From the NCBI RefSeq assembly GCF_901933205.1, contig NC_044600.1, positions 6,548,501 to 6,612,500 on the forward strand: a stretch of DNA of 64,000 nucleotides, given 5' to 3'. Origin of the DNA: Camarhynchus parvulus. Taxonomy: Eukaryota; Chordata; Aves; Passeriformes; Thraupidae. A program made the position numbers and the translations under genes. Positions 11,521 to 42,722 of the stretch are shown here, one piece after another. Within the stretch, counting starts at the first letter, position 1, and the number at the start of each line of letters is the position of its first letter. The notes beneath the pieces were generated by a model. It ran no database searches, was not told the origin of the DNA, and was given only the letters and a program-made list of their open reading frames with translations.

Positions 11521-13775
11521 AAGCAGCCCCTGGGGCTAAGGAGGCTGCAGGCACCAGGTGTGCTGCAAATGCCTTTGGGATAAATGGGACCCACGTTGCT
11601 CCCAGCTGGGTGGGGGAGGTGGGGAGCAGGGGGCACACACAGGGCTGGTGCTGGGCAGTGCTGCTACCCCTGCACTGGGCACAGAGGGCACACAAACACT
11701 CCCAGCCCCTGGGCTCCTCACCAGCCTGGCAGATTTTGTCAGGGTTGTCAGCAAGGACACAATTTCTCTGTTTCCATATTAATTGCCTCGTCTTCCAATT
11801 ATTCTCCAACCATAGACAGGTGTGGCCAAAAGAGGTGTTATTTTTTTTTAATTTACTGCTGTGAGATTATATTTGGGCTCACAGGCATCTGAGAGGCCAT
11901 CTCAGATGGCATCTTCACCTCACCAGGAAGATTCCACCACAAAACTCCCCACATCTGGTGAGAAACACTCTTTTGGAGCTGTGACAAGAGAAAGTCCTCC
12001 TGCAACAGTGCAAGCAGCCATGATGACCACAAATTGGCTGCAGATGTCAGCAAAGCCCAGTGCTGGGAATGGCCTGGTGCCCAGGTGATGTGAGACACAC
12101 ACCTGTGAGACACAGGGAGCTCCAGCAAGGGCTGCAGCTGATCCCTGACCAAAACTCATCCTGTGCAGTCAGCTTGTGGCCTCTGGCCTTCAACTCCTCA
12201 TTCTGAAAGTTTAGTAGGAAAAAAAGTGGCCCAGAAGCAGCTGGGCTTGAAGGTTAAAACAAGGCACAGGTCTGTGAGCACCTCCATACCCCAGGGTTTG
12301 AGAGGGTGGTGGCTCCTGTGAGGGGCTCAGGGTGTCAGAGCAGTCGGTGCTGCAGCAGGGTCTCCTCTCCTTTGTGCTGGTAAGGACTCAGCTGGATGGT
12401 GAGCCCACAGGGCATGGGAGGGCCCCTGGAGCTGGCTGGGCTGGGCTCTGGTGGCCCGGATCTGCAGGGACACAGTGGGGATGGACAATTGCTGTCCTTT
12501 CCAATATTGCCATCTAGAGGGCCCAGCAAGGACCAGAGCTCCTTGCAGGCCATGATGAGATAAGGAAGAATCAAAGCCTTGCTTTTTTTAAAATTTAACT
12601 TCATATAAATGCTGCCCCAGCTCAATGTGGAGATGCAGAGCCAAGGGTGCAGAACTGTCCATGGCTTTGGGCACAGCAATGCAGGATTGCTCTAAACACA
12701 GCCCGGTGATTTTTTTTTTTTTGAGGCTGTAGATACCCAGTGCTGGCCCATTTCCCAGCTCTTTACTGATCCCCACATGAAGATGGACAGATGGTACTGA
12801 CTGAAAGCCGCCCCTCATCAGCTCCAACTGAACAGAACTAATAAAACAGGGACTAATCAGCAAATGGCAGCTCTGTGCACCTGCCTGCAGGGGAAGTGCC
12901 CCATCCCAGACCATGCAGGAACTGCCTTGTCCCTGCTTGCTGTGCCCCTATCCCAAACATGTGTAGCTGCAGCTGCCCATGCTGGGGGGGCTGGACACAG
13001 CCCAGAGGATCCCAGATACATTTTGGGTGCTGGGGATGCCACTCACCAATGGTGAGGGGCCTGAATCACACCTTGTTTCAAGGAAACATTTGGAGGGGTC
13101 GGCTGCACTTCTTGGGAGGGTTTGGGAAGGTGAAGGGCTGCCAAAGGGCATTTGTTCAATTGTAAATGATGGCCTTGTTTGCTTCAGTTACGTGCCCGAG
13201 CCCAGCCCCAGCTGGGCTGGACAGCACCTATCCAGTGGGATTAGTGGTGTTTATTCCAGCTGTCAGGATGCTGGGGTGGGAGTGCACAGCAGAATTAGCA
13301 TCACTTCACAGCAAGAAAATAATGTAACACCTTTGTATCCTATAACACCTTTGTCTCCTGTCCCATTGCTGTGACATCCAGTAGCACAGGCCATGCCAGG
13401 CATTCCTCTCTCACTCACAGCTTTTGGGAGCTGCAGGCTCAATTTTGGGACAGCCCAGCAGGACAGCTCAGGATCTAGCACCCCACACAAAGGCCACAGT
13501 CCCTTTGGAAAGCAGCACAAAATGTGGTAAATAATTATCAGTGTATCTGCCTGGTAAATAGGTGTACAGGCAGAGCTGTGACAATGTGGTTTTATACCAT
13601 CTAAGAGATTAAAGTTGTCCTTTGCAAACCAAAGCCCTCAGAAAGAGATTCATGACATTTCTGAGGTGCCCTCTGTACTGAAGAGTGTAAAGCATTTGAA
13701 CAACTTGCCAAATGTTGCAGGTGGGAGTCAGAGGGCAGAATCACCAGCCAGGAGCCCAAGTGCAAATTCAACAGC

Positions 13776-13797
13776 CCCAGGTATATAAAAGCCTGGG
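13776..13797 (+). promoter_or_regulatory. TATA-like element inside a short inverted repeat
   Basis: TATATAAAA at 13782-13790 is flanked by CCCAGG (13776-13781) and its complement CCTGGG (13792-13797). It is a good TATA match, but no transcript can be linked to it. It lies about 300 bases beyond the presumed 3' end of SLC9A6. Confidence 0.2.
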
Positions 13798-14089
13798 AAG
13801 GCTCAGGGACTTCGATTTTGCAAACAGCCCATGGTGATGCCTCTGTGCAGCTCCACTCCAGGCCCCAGGGCTGGGAGTGAGCAGCACAGTCCCAGCTGGA
13901 TTTGCTGCTCCTGGAGGAGCTTTTGGCACCCAGCATGGCTCTGCTCCCCAGCACTGCTCCTGCAGGAAGGAGTGTCCCAGGAGCTGGGCTGAAGGCTCAG
14001 TGTGCACCCTGCAGCCCTCGGGGTGCAGCACCCCTGGCTGCTGCCAAAGGCCGTGAACAAACTGCGCTCAGAAGGCCAAGTGGCACGCG

Positions 14090-17000
14090 GTCACTTTGCT
14101 ACAGATTTATTTCCGTGTGAATTAATGAAACAGTACACACAATTCCAAAAAAAAAATAATCATCTTTTATAGGCCCATAATCCTTCTTTCACAGTACAAC
14201 GCAACAGTAAAGGATTTAGTCAGTGTAAACAGAAGGTCCAATAGTGATCATCAGCTATCACAGATCAGCTGCACAAACACCACAGCTACGGGGTTAATGC
14301 CATTACCACACACACTGACAGTACCAGTACAAATCATAACTTTACCTACAATGCTTTTTCATGTGCAAAAACCATGGAATTCAATTTACAGAAGAAGGGC
14401 ACCTTCTCTAAATCCTCGTGGGGGCTGTGAAGTGCCTCCTCAGGGCTGTCTTATCTATTTGGCAAAGGTCTCAGGCCCTGATTTTCCAAGGTACCCTTAG
14501 CTCCATCTGCAGCACAAAGCATCAGGGCTCTGCCTCTGCACACCAGGCATTCCTGTGCAGCCCTGCACAGAAAATAATCAGCTGAGGATAAATCCCATTC
14601 ATTTATGAAATCACTCATTAATTTAAGCCTAAAATCATTCATCAACTAAAGCTATACAAAACAGTCCTGTTATATTATATATGGATCATAATGTAACCCA
14701 TAAAATCACCATTGGTTAATTTTTTTCCTTTCATGAAACTGAACTGTTACTGGTGTCAAAATCTGAGGTTTATGGGTAATGTGTTCACAAGTTTACAGTG
14801 AGTGGATAAATTACTGAAGTCAAAGGGTCAGAGGAACAGAGGAATGCTACCACAGCCATGGGAAAACAGCAGCTTGTGGCCACCTCGAAGCAAATTTGCA
14901 CCTCAGCTGGGAATGCCTGGGAGGGAGCCCTGGGGCAGCAGAACTGTTCTGCACCTCCAGCTGCACCAACTCTGTAAATTGAATTCATAGTCAGGCTATA
15001 CAGGAAAAAACAAGAGGTAGTTATTTATCATACCTCTTCAAAAAGGCAGAACAAACAAAAAACAGGATGTAGAAGTGATACAGTAAACCTAAAATCAATA
15101 GGTTTCTACTATTTTTTCTTCTTTTTTTGGTTTTTTTTTTTAAACACATGAACTTAAGTTACAGACATCATATAAAATGCACACTCACTTTATGGAATTC
15201 CTGCATAGTAGGAAACAAAGGCCAGTGCTAATCCAACAGCTTTGTTAACAGCGGGATGCCATTTACAGGTGCAAGGAAGATGCCCCAAATATATCCAAAT
15301 ATAAACAGAGCATTACCTCCCTTCTAGGGAAGTCCTATGGCAACACTTACACATTTTGTTGAGAAGGAAAAAGAAAGCCTTTTCTTGGGGATAAACTGCC
15401 AAAATAATTATCGTTTCACATCCATAAATTTAAGGCAATGTTACTTAGACCTGAGAAAATGAAAAAAAAAATAAAGAAATAGTGTAGATTTATTTTCTCA
15501 ACTATACATATACACTTGAAACTTCAGGATTTTCTGTCTCCTCCAACTCTCAGGTGGTGCTGGGGAAAACAGCTGTGGGGACACTGCTCTGAGGTCTCAG
15601 GGTGAGATCCTGAGAGATGCAGAGTTTGTTCCAAAGACAGCTAATGGGAGCTGTGAGTGCTCGGACTCACCTGGCTCTCTTTCATGTATTTTCATTTTAA
15701 ATACCTCTGTTTAAGCCCTCTGGAGAGGGTTAACTCCAGAATGGACCTGTAGTGCACCAGTAACCCTGAAAGGTTCGTATAGAAAAACTGTAGATAAAAT
15801 AGACAATAAAATAACATACAGTAAATTTCCATGATTCCCCCTTTCCAGGATAAAAAAGATGTCAGGGTTAGCAGTTTGACTGCACCTTTAGCCATTCCCA
15901 TAACTACAGAATAAATCCTTTAACACTAGTGTGAAATCGCAAATTGTTCTGTGCTCTTCCTTGAAAAATAAAAAACGCAAATTAAAACCAAAAATCAACT
16001 CACAAACATTTCTCATTAAATGATAAGAGACACAAGAAAGGTCGGGTGGGACTGCAGACACACAGCATGCTAAGGAGTTACCAAACAAAGTGCAATGGTT
16101 TCTGACTCTGCGGGAGAACAGACGGACGGATGGACGGCTCCCCTTCAGTACCAGCTGGATGCCTCTGGAGAGCTCCGGAGGCACCGTGTGGATCTGCAGC
16201 CTTAAAGCTGGAGTTTGAGGTTGGCTGTGCTGCTCCACAGCCCCATGTGCAGCTCTGCACACCTTGGCTACATCTGTGACCGCAGGACAGGGACTCGCCC
16301 GCACAGCGACACGGCCGCTTCCCAAAGGTGAAATTTAGTTGCCAAAAGAGGATTTGATGGCTGGTTCGAGAAAGCTGCTTGAGCCACAGCTGAAAGATGG
16401 ACAGAGACCTAAAATCTGTGCACGCCTGGTGTAGTTTCTGTGGGATTGCCTCCTTCTCCTGAACACAACTACAGACACCAACCATCCCTCTCTCCTGCTC
16501 CCATCCCAATAGCCGGACACCCGCAGCCCTTGCTGCCAGCTTTGGCCGGGGTCTGCCATGAGCCCACTAAAGCAGGGCTTGGGCAGAGGGTCACTAAGAA
16601 GCAGAAAGTCTCCAGGTTCCCACAGTGAAACAAGTTTATCACCATCCACTGCATGGTGAGAGGGTCTGTCAGCAGACTTTTTGCTGATATTTCGAACATG
16701 ACTATCCAAAGATCAGAGACCAAAAGAAACTCAACAATCCTCATCAGGCTAGAAAGCAATTTCCATTGCTCACCACCAACTCCCTACCCTCCTCTCCCAG
16801 GTTCAAAGGATGAACAGGGAGTCACAGCTCCTTTACTCACCCGCTGGGAACTAAACCCTTCATCAAACCGCACATTAACGAAGCTCACTGTGTGCAAAAG
16901 ACTCTGACGCTAAAACAGTTCCACCCTACATAGTGCAGTCAACACAGTTTTTAACTTAAATTTGCAGCTTGTCCTTTACAAGTGCTTGGCAGAGAATATT

Positions 17001-17129
17001 TATATTCTTTTGACACCATATAAATAATATTTATACAGCTTAGACATTTTGAGACATGCATTAGACTTTAGGTAGTACATACTTCTTGATCATATATGCA
17101 GATATTACTGTCAGTGAAACCGAGCGACC
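14090..17129 (-). other. SLC9A6: SLC9A6 3' untranslated region
   Basis: This AT-rich stretch follows the SLC9A6 stop codon without any recognisable gene or obvious transposon until the distal AATAAA. The first ~200 bases (16,920-17,129) are especially A/T-rich, with ATATTTAT-type runs typical of conserved 3'UTRs. The exact end is inferred. Confidence 0.6.
14106..14111 (-). terminator. SLC9A6: SLC9A6 polyadenylation signal AATAAA (candidate distal site)
   Basis: TTTATT on the plus strand reads AATAAA on the minus strand, 3.0 kb past the SLC9A6 stop. A 3'UTR of 2.5-3 kb fits what is known of vertebrate SLC9A6. Other minus-strand hexamers (for example near 15.49 kb) could give shorter transcripts. 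Confidence 0.5.
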
Positions 17130-37221
<20,092 letters not shown>

Positions 37222-38012
37222 TCAAAGGGGTTTGCAAGAGGGAAGGGAAATCCCCAAATAGGTTTGTTGCAGGGTGTTGTTTGTGCGTGGGAGGGATGTC
37301 CTGCAGGACACACCCCGGCTCATGGGGACACGGGGTCCGGGAGGATCCTGGTCGTGCCTTCACACCGTGCCCAGGCGTGTGTTTGGTGCCAAGAGCCGCC
37401 GTCAGCCCCGAAGTGGAGTCAGGGTAAACTTCCCACCTTTTTAACCAAGAAATAGTGGAGGAATGCGTGGAGCCAGTGGGTCAAGGGTTTTAATAAATGC
37501 CAGTGATCAACTTAAAGGTGATTTGTAGGAAATGTCCTCAAAGAATTGCCTTTGTGCCTTGGGGGCATGGAAGACCCAGGATGCTTGGCTGTGTGTGACC
37601 CTGGTGTTTCCTTGCTTTGCCCCAAGCCTGGCTCGGCCAGGGCCGTTCCTCCTGCACGTGTTGTGTGCATCCCGTTCGCCCCGTTTTTGCTTGCACCGGT
37701 TTCTCAAGCTTTGAGGTTAAACACGTGGAAAGTGGGAGTTAACTCGGGTACCTGCACTCTGCTTTCAGCTGGAAGGGATCAGGTGGAGGGAAGGGGCCTG
37801 TTCGAGGGGTCGATGGGTCCCTTCTCTCGGGATCCACCCACCCCCTGGCATTTTATCAATGGCCCCACGTGGGAAAGCGGCGGCCTGGCCCCGCCTCCTG
37901 CCGCTGTAGCCACGCCCCCCTGCCCGCCCGCGCTCCTCGGGCGCGGCCTGGCCCCGCCCCCTGGGTGACGCCATCATCGCGCGCCGGGGCGCCCTGGCGG
38001 CGGCGGGCGGCG

Positions 38013-38094
38013 ATGGCGGCGGGGTCGGTGTGGAAGGGGCTGGTGGGGCTCGGCCTGTTCGCCCTGGCACACGCGGCCTTCTCGGCGGCGCAGC
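38013..38094 (+). CDS. MMGT1: MMGT1 coding exon 1
   Basis: Residues 1-27 plus one base: the first membrane segment. The start ATG sits in CGATGGCGGCGG, a strong initiation context that is also a YY1-like site. The donor is GTGAGTCA. Confidence 0.96.
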
Positions 38095-40736
38095 GTGAGT
38101 CACCGCCGGGGGTGCTCCGGGGCACCGGCACCCCCGCGCGGCCCACGGGGAGCTCCCGGGGCGGGGGCCGGGCCGGGCCGGCATCATCATCATCGTCCTG
38201 AGGCGCGAGCCCGCCGGCGGGGGCGGCCCTGCCCTTGGGGCCGGGCTGCGGGGAGAGCGGGGCTGCCGGGGGAGCGCGGGGCTCGGCCCGGGCCGGGCTG
38301 CGGGGAGAGCGGGGCTGCCGGGGGAGCGCGGGGCTCGGCCCGCAGCAGCCGGGAAGGGAGGGGAGAATGAAGGGTGGGAAGGGGGAGCTGCCCCGGCCCG
38401 GTCGCGTTTTCAGCCTGGCTTCTGCCGTCCCGCCCGCACCGCCCGCTCCCTCCCGGCTGCCTGCGCGGGGACCAGCCGCGCTCCGGAGCAGCGGCACCGG
38501 GGGCGGCCCGGGGAGGGTCAGGCTGCCCCGTGGCTCTGCAGCCGTTTTTCTGGGGGTTCGCGTTGCCGGGCTGTTTGTTTGCATGCACGGAGTGTTTGAT
38601 GCGTGCCTGTGTTTCTGTTTTGTAGATCGTTCTTACATGAGGTTGACAGAAAAGGAAGACGAAACGTTGCCCATAGATGTAAGTTTCTGCAGTGTGTGAA
38701 AGGTGTAACTGTGCGGTGGTTTAGTCTCTCAGTTGCTTCCTCTTAATGTGCTAGGCAAGCATAAAGGATGAAGTAGTTTTTAAGCTGCACTTTTAGTGGA
38801 GCTCCCACTGTCAAAAAGAATCACGCCTTTCGTCCCAACTTCCTGAGTGTGTTGTAGTTGTCAGTGAAACCAAACCCCAGACCCAGACCTCCCTCTCTTT
38901 AGAACTACCCTGGAGCATCTTGTCCAGGATTCCCTGGATGTAGCTCAGAGAGCATTTGCATCCATCACCTCCTTTGCAGCATAAACATCCTGCACCCTGT
39001 GGCTCTGGGTGGCTGACCCGTGTTTATCCAGTGTGGCTGTTTGATCCCAGCACAACCTGCTTCAGGAAGGGGGCTTTTATTTGCTTTATTTGCTTGCTTT
39101 TCAAATTTCCACTTCAGTTATCTGTTCCCTCTCTGCTTAATCAGAAGGGCAGGGAGGTCAGGTGCCCAGGAGAGCCAGGCACGTGTTCCTGGCAGGAATT
39201 TGGGTCCTGGAGAGCACAGAACACAGGGTTTGGTCTCAGGCTCCTGCTGAGGAGCCCTGTCAGTCAATTCACTTGGTGCAACCCAGACCTGTGCAGGGGC
39301 AGCTGGAGCTCTGCTCTGCAAATAGGAGAGAGTTTTAATTCTCTCGTGCCTCAGTTTCCCCACTGCTGGATTGCTCACATCTGTTTGCTGTCACTGGATG
39401 AAAAGCAGCAGAGATCCTGTGTGAAAGCTGAGGTTTTTTGGAAAATGTGCAGAACAGCTGGTGATGTGTGTGTTGCACTGTGCTCCCTCTGTTGCAGATA
39501 GTCCTGCAGACTCTGCTGGCCTTTGCAGTCACCTGCTATGGGATAGCACATATTGCAGGAGAGTTTAAAGACATGGATGCCACTTCAGAACTCAAAAATA
39601 AGTATGTTTTATTTCTTCTTTTTGTACACACCGGTATCTGCTTCTCTGTACAAACTGAAATCACTCATCTCTAGCTCAGCCCTTCAGTGCCTGCTGTAGG
39701 CAGTGACCCCAGGGGAACAGCCACATTTGCAGAAGCCAACAGTGTCTTGAGTTTTAGGGAGAGTTAGGTAACAGGCAGAAATCAAATAAACTTCTTGCTT
39801 TTCCTCATGTGAAATCCTGCTGTGCAGACTTGGTAGAGGAATGAAATGTGCAGTTGGGAAGTAGAGCTCAGGAATCACCACCTGCTGTCATGAGATGGTC
39901 TCAGACTGCAAGTCTGAGTCACTGGAGTCTCACACAGTATATTCAAGGCAGGACTGAAAGACTTGAAGAAAATAAGGGATTTGGGGCCAAGATTTTGAAG
40001 AGGATAGTTGGTTAGAGCATGCCAATGTCATAGGTTCAGCTGCTTTATGAGCCATTCAGTTCAGAGTTGGACTCAATGATCCTTGTGGGTCCCTTCAAAT
40101 CAGAATATTCTGCAATTTTGACAGGAAATTGGATGAGCAGACATTGCCTCTCAGGCCATTTCCAAAACCACAGGGGAGTATGGGAAGTGAAAAAGTCACA
40201 TAATTGTATTTCAGAGTGTTCACCTAAAGCCTTTAGCATGAGGCCTCCAGGGGGATGGAAAGCTGAGCATCATCAGGGTGGTGACACAAGTGACATCTGA
40301 ACAAAGGCTGGCACGTGGTGTGTCTGCAGCAGCACCCACAGGCTGCCCCTGGGCTCCAGAGAGGAAGGGGAGGTTTGTCACATGGACATCTTGTGGGCTT
40401 TTTCACAACTGTGTATTTCCTCATTGGTTTAGTTTAGGAAACTTAAAAGCAAGCAAGAGTTTGGATTGAAAACTTGTATTTTTGTGTCTAAAGTCAATAG
40501 GCCCCAGACAGCCTGCTCTAAACTCCCTGCTCTGAGAGAGTATTAACCTTGGCTTTTTGCATTTATTTTGAAGGACATTTGACACATTAAGGAACCATCC
40601 ATCTTTTTATGTATTTAATCATCGTGGTAGAGTGTTGTTCCAGTCCCCAGACACAGTGAATTCTTCTTCAAACCAAGATGCTTTGTCATCCAGCTCGGCA
40701 CTGAAATTTCGAAAACTTGAACCTCTGCGCCGCTAA
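38013..40736 (+). CDS. MMGT1: MMGT1 / EMC5: ER membrane protein complex subunit 5, complete, 4 coding exons
   Basis: EMC5 is a small subunit of the ER membrane protein complex, which inserts tail-anchored and multi-pass proteins into the ER membrane; it was first described as membrane magnesium transporter 1. Exons 38013-38094, 38626-38678, 39498-39601 and 40574-40736 join in phase to 133 residues (human 131). There are two membrane segments, about 5-24 (LWKG-type [15 protein letters not shown]) and 46-66 ([20 protein letters not shown]), separated by the conserved [17 protein letters not shown] loop. The C-terminal half includes [20 protein letters not shown] and ends [10 protein letters not shown]. 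All introns are GT-AG. It diverges from SLC9A6 and converges on INTS6L. There is no doubt about identity. Confidence 0.98.
38241..38342. repeat. GC-rich tandem duplication, 52-bp unit, two copies
   Basis: CCGGGCTGCGGGGAGAGCGG and the following ~32 bases occur at 38241 and again at 38293, nearly or fully identical. It lies in MMGT1 intron 1 within the CpG island. Confidence 0.9.
38626..38678 (+). CDS. MMGT1: MMGT1 coding exon 2
   Basis: Residues 28-45, the loop [18 protein letters not shown]. The acceptor is TTTTGTAG and the donor GTAAGTTT. Confidence 0.97.
38679..39497 (+). other. MMGT1: MMGT1 intron 2
   Basis: An 819-bp GT-AG intron with nothing else recognised. A TGCCTCAGTTTCCCC string near 39345 recalls ancient MIR-type repeats but is too short to call. 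Confidence 0.7.
39498..39601 (+). CDS. MMGT1: MMGT1 coding exon 3
   Basis: Residues 46-79 plus two bases: the second membrane segment and [14 protein letters not shown]. The acceptor is GTTGCAG and the donor GTATGTTT. Confidence 0.97.
39602..40573 (+). other. MMGT1: MMGT1 intron 3
   Basis: A 972-bp GT-AG intron carrying a tRNA-derived SINE (listed separately). Confidence 0.8.
40004..40118 (+). mobile_element. tRNA-Ile-derived SINE with CR1 tail (TguSINE1-like)
   Basis: The head reads AGTTGGTTAGAGCATG then CCAATGTCATAGGTTC, matching the body of tRNA-Ile (B-box-like GGTTC) except for a gap where the anticodon arm would be. The tail, GAGTTGGACTCAATGATCCT then TGTGGGTCCCTTC and CAGAATATTCTGCAATTTT, is a CR1 3' end. 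This head-plus-tail layout defines the tRNA-Ile/CR1 SINEs described in songbirds. The copy is diverged and incomplete. Confidence 0.75.
40574..40736 (+). CDS. MMGT1: MMGT1 coding exon 4 and stop
   Basis: Residues 80-133: [20 protein letters not shown] to the C-terminal LEPLRR, with stop TAA at 40734-40736. The serine-rich segment ([13 protein letters not shown]) is two residues longer than in human. Confidence 0.97.
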
Positions 40737-40849
40737 GACTTTTACAGATGATACCAATAACCCAGGACACTGAGATGTAATATTCAAGTCGGGGATGTAA
40801 ACACTTTTTTTAATTTCTGGAGCAGTATTTATATTGATCTTCCAGACTT

Positions 40850-40884
40850 TATAAAATATATATATATAAATATATATATATAAA
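40850..40884. repeat. (AT)n microsatellite in MMGT1 3'UTR
   Basis: Alternating TA runs broken by two TAAATA interruptions. Confidence 0.9.
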
Positions 40885-42674
40885 CTAATGACCTTCTTTG
40901 TACACTGTTAATGAGAATGACTGAATTGTGGATTGGCAATGCAGTGTAAATTCTACAGTTATGCTGTGAAACACATCTTCAAAGTTTCAGATATTAAAAC
41001 GAGTTGCAGCTAACTTAACTTCAGTTAAAACAAAAAGCAAGCTAGTTTTTCCTGCAATTAATGTTCTTTGACAGGAAGGAATGTTTGAGTGTATTTATTT
41101 TCTCAGTTTGCTTGCACTACAGTCTATGGATCCCTCAGAAATGCTGTGTGCACTGCATCGCTGAACAGCAGGAAAAGGGGCAGCACCTGATCCTAGAATG
41201 CCTGTGGGACACCAGCACAGTGTGGCAGGGGAACTCAAAGAGATTGCTTTCATTTTTAATTTTTTTACAATGCTGAAAAACAGTTGTGTGAAGGGTTATT
41301 CTTTTTTTCCTGGTTTTTCACTACCACGTTATTTCCTCGTTGCCCTCCTTTGTTTCATGTGAGTTGCCCCGGGCTGCCTGGGCTGTGGCTGTGATTGGTG
41401 CTGGTGTGGGGAGCTAGCTCAGCTCATCTGCCACACTCCACGTTCTCCAGCTGTGAACTGGGGAATGCTGAACGTTGTGTACGTGCTGAACGTGGCACTG
41501 GCACCAGGTACAACCTCCAAGTCGTCTTCATATTTAAGTATCAGTAAGAACTGTCCAGGGGTAGGGTCCAGCAGCTTGCTCTGTTTGCTGGCACTAATCC
41601 AGGACAGCCACCCCTTTTCTGCCAACAGAGCCTTCCACCTTGATTTTTCCAGCTGAGCCTCTCGTTGGTTTAATATTACTGTCTTGATTTCATGTATTAG
41701 AACTGATCAACTGTCCTTAACTCTTACTTATGTCTAAATTCTTATCCCCCCTCAGGGGCTGAATCAATGCTAAAATCTCTCTTGCTCTGGCTTTTCACCT
41801 CCCTGATGCAGCAGAGGGAGGGTAGGTTGAGGTACTGGTGGGGCCAGCAAGAATTTGGCCTGGTTGGAGGATGTTTCACTGACACAGTGGAAACTCAGCC
41901 TTTTGTCCTGGCATCTGTTGAGTTCTGTTTGGTTTTTTTTTAACTGTTAAGAACTGTCAAAGGCAAAAAGCTTGGCAAAAATACTGTGTAAACCCAAGTC
42001 TCTTTTTCTAGCTCTGCCCGTCCTATGGAGTGGGTGCCCCAGTGCTCGAGCAATATCCATGGCTGCTGCTCTACAATCACTCTAAAGCATCTGGGTTTGA
42101 TTAGAAAGGGTTATTCTGCCAGCTGAAAGCATCTGAGCTGCAGGATGAGTTCGTAAAGTGTCCTGGTTCCCCTCTTGCTGGTGTCAGCACCAAAGGCCTC
42201 GGAAATAGTATTGGGTCATCCCTCCACTGCAGACAGAGCTGTTCCCTTGGGGAGCAGGGCTGGCTCAGAGGGGAGGCTGAACAAGGGCAGCTGACCTCGT
42301 GGGACAGAGGAGAGGCAGAATTAGCAGAGGGAGGGAGAAGCACAGCAGAGCTCAGTAAGCACTGTCACAGACGGGTTCTGCAGCTGTGGTTGCACTGAGC
42401 CCTTTGCAGAGGGCCTTAGAGCAGAGCTGCTCACACAAAACATCTGAGAAGCCTCATTTGTGCTGCTGGAAGGCTACAGGACCTGCCTGAGGTGTGAGGT
42501 GCTGCTGGGACAGGGAGGTGGAGAACATCACCTGCTGCTCAGAGCAGGTCCTGCTGGGAGCACCCTGGGGCTGCCTCAGGGCCCTTCTGGTGAGGAGTAG
42601 CCTCACTCTGCAGCAGCAGCAGTTCTATCACAAAGCTGTACAAATTATTTTTTCTTATTGATCTCACAATGTCA

Positions 42675-42680
42675 AATAAA
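42675..42680 (+). terminator. MMGT1: MMGT1 polyadenylation signal
   Basis: AATAAA is followed within 20-45 bases by a GTGTGTTTGTTTGTTTGTTT stretch, a classic GU/U-rich downstream element, so this is a convincing 3' end for MMGT1. Confidence 0.75.
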
Positions 42681-42722
42681 AATTGATATCCTTAAAGTGT
42701 GTGTTTGTTTGTTTGTTTATTT

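Larger units (their letters stand above)
10087..14089. other. Intergenic DNA downstream of SLC9A6
   Basis: No gene or clear transposon was recognised. It includes a CCCTGCCAG-rich minisatellite near 11.45 kb and a TATA-like element at 13782-13790, both listed separately. Confidence 0.5.
40737..42700 (+). other. MMGT1: MMGT1 3' untranslated region
   Basis: AT-rich sequence after the stop contains an (AT)n microsatellite at 40850-40884 and no other gene. It ends at the AATAAA near 42.68 kb. The extent is inferred from that signal. Confidence 0.65.

Noticed and set aside
11285..11864. Long overlapping open frames on both strands near 11.3-11.9 kb
   Set aside because: They come from the CCCTGCCAG / GTGTCCCAGGGCTG minisatellite; no protein family fits.
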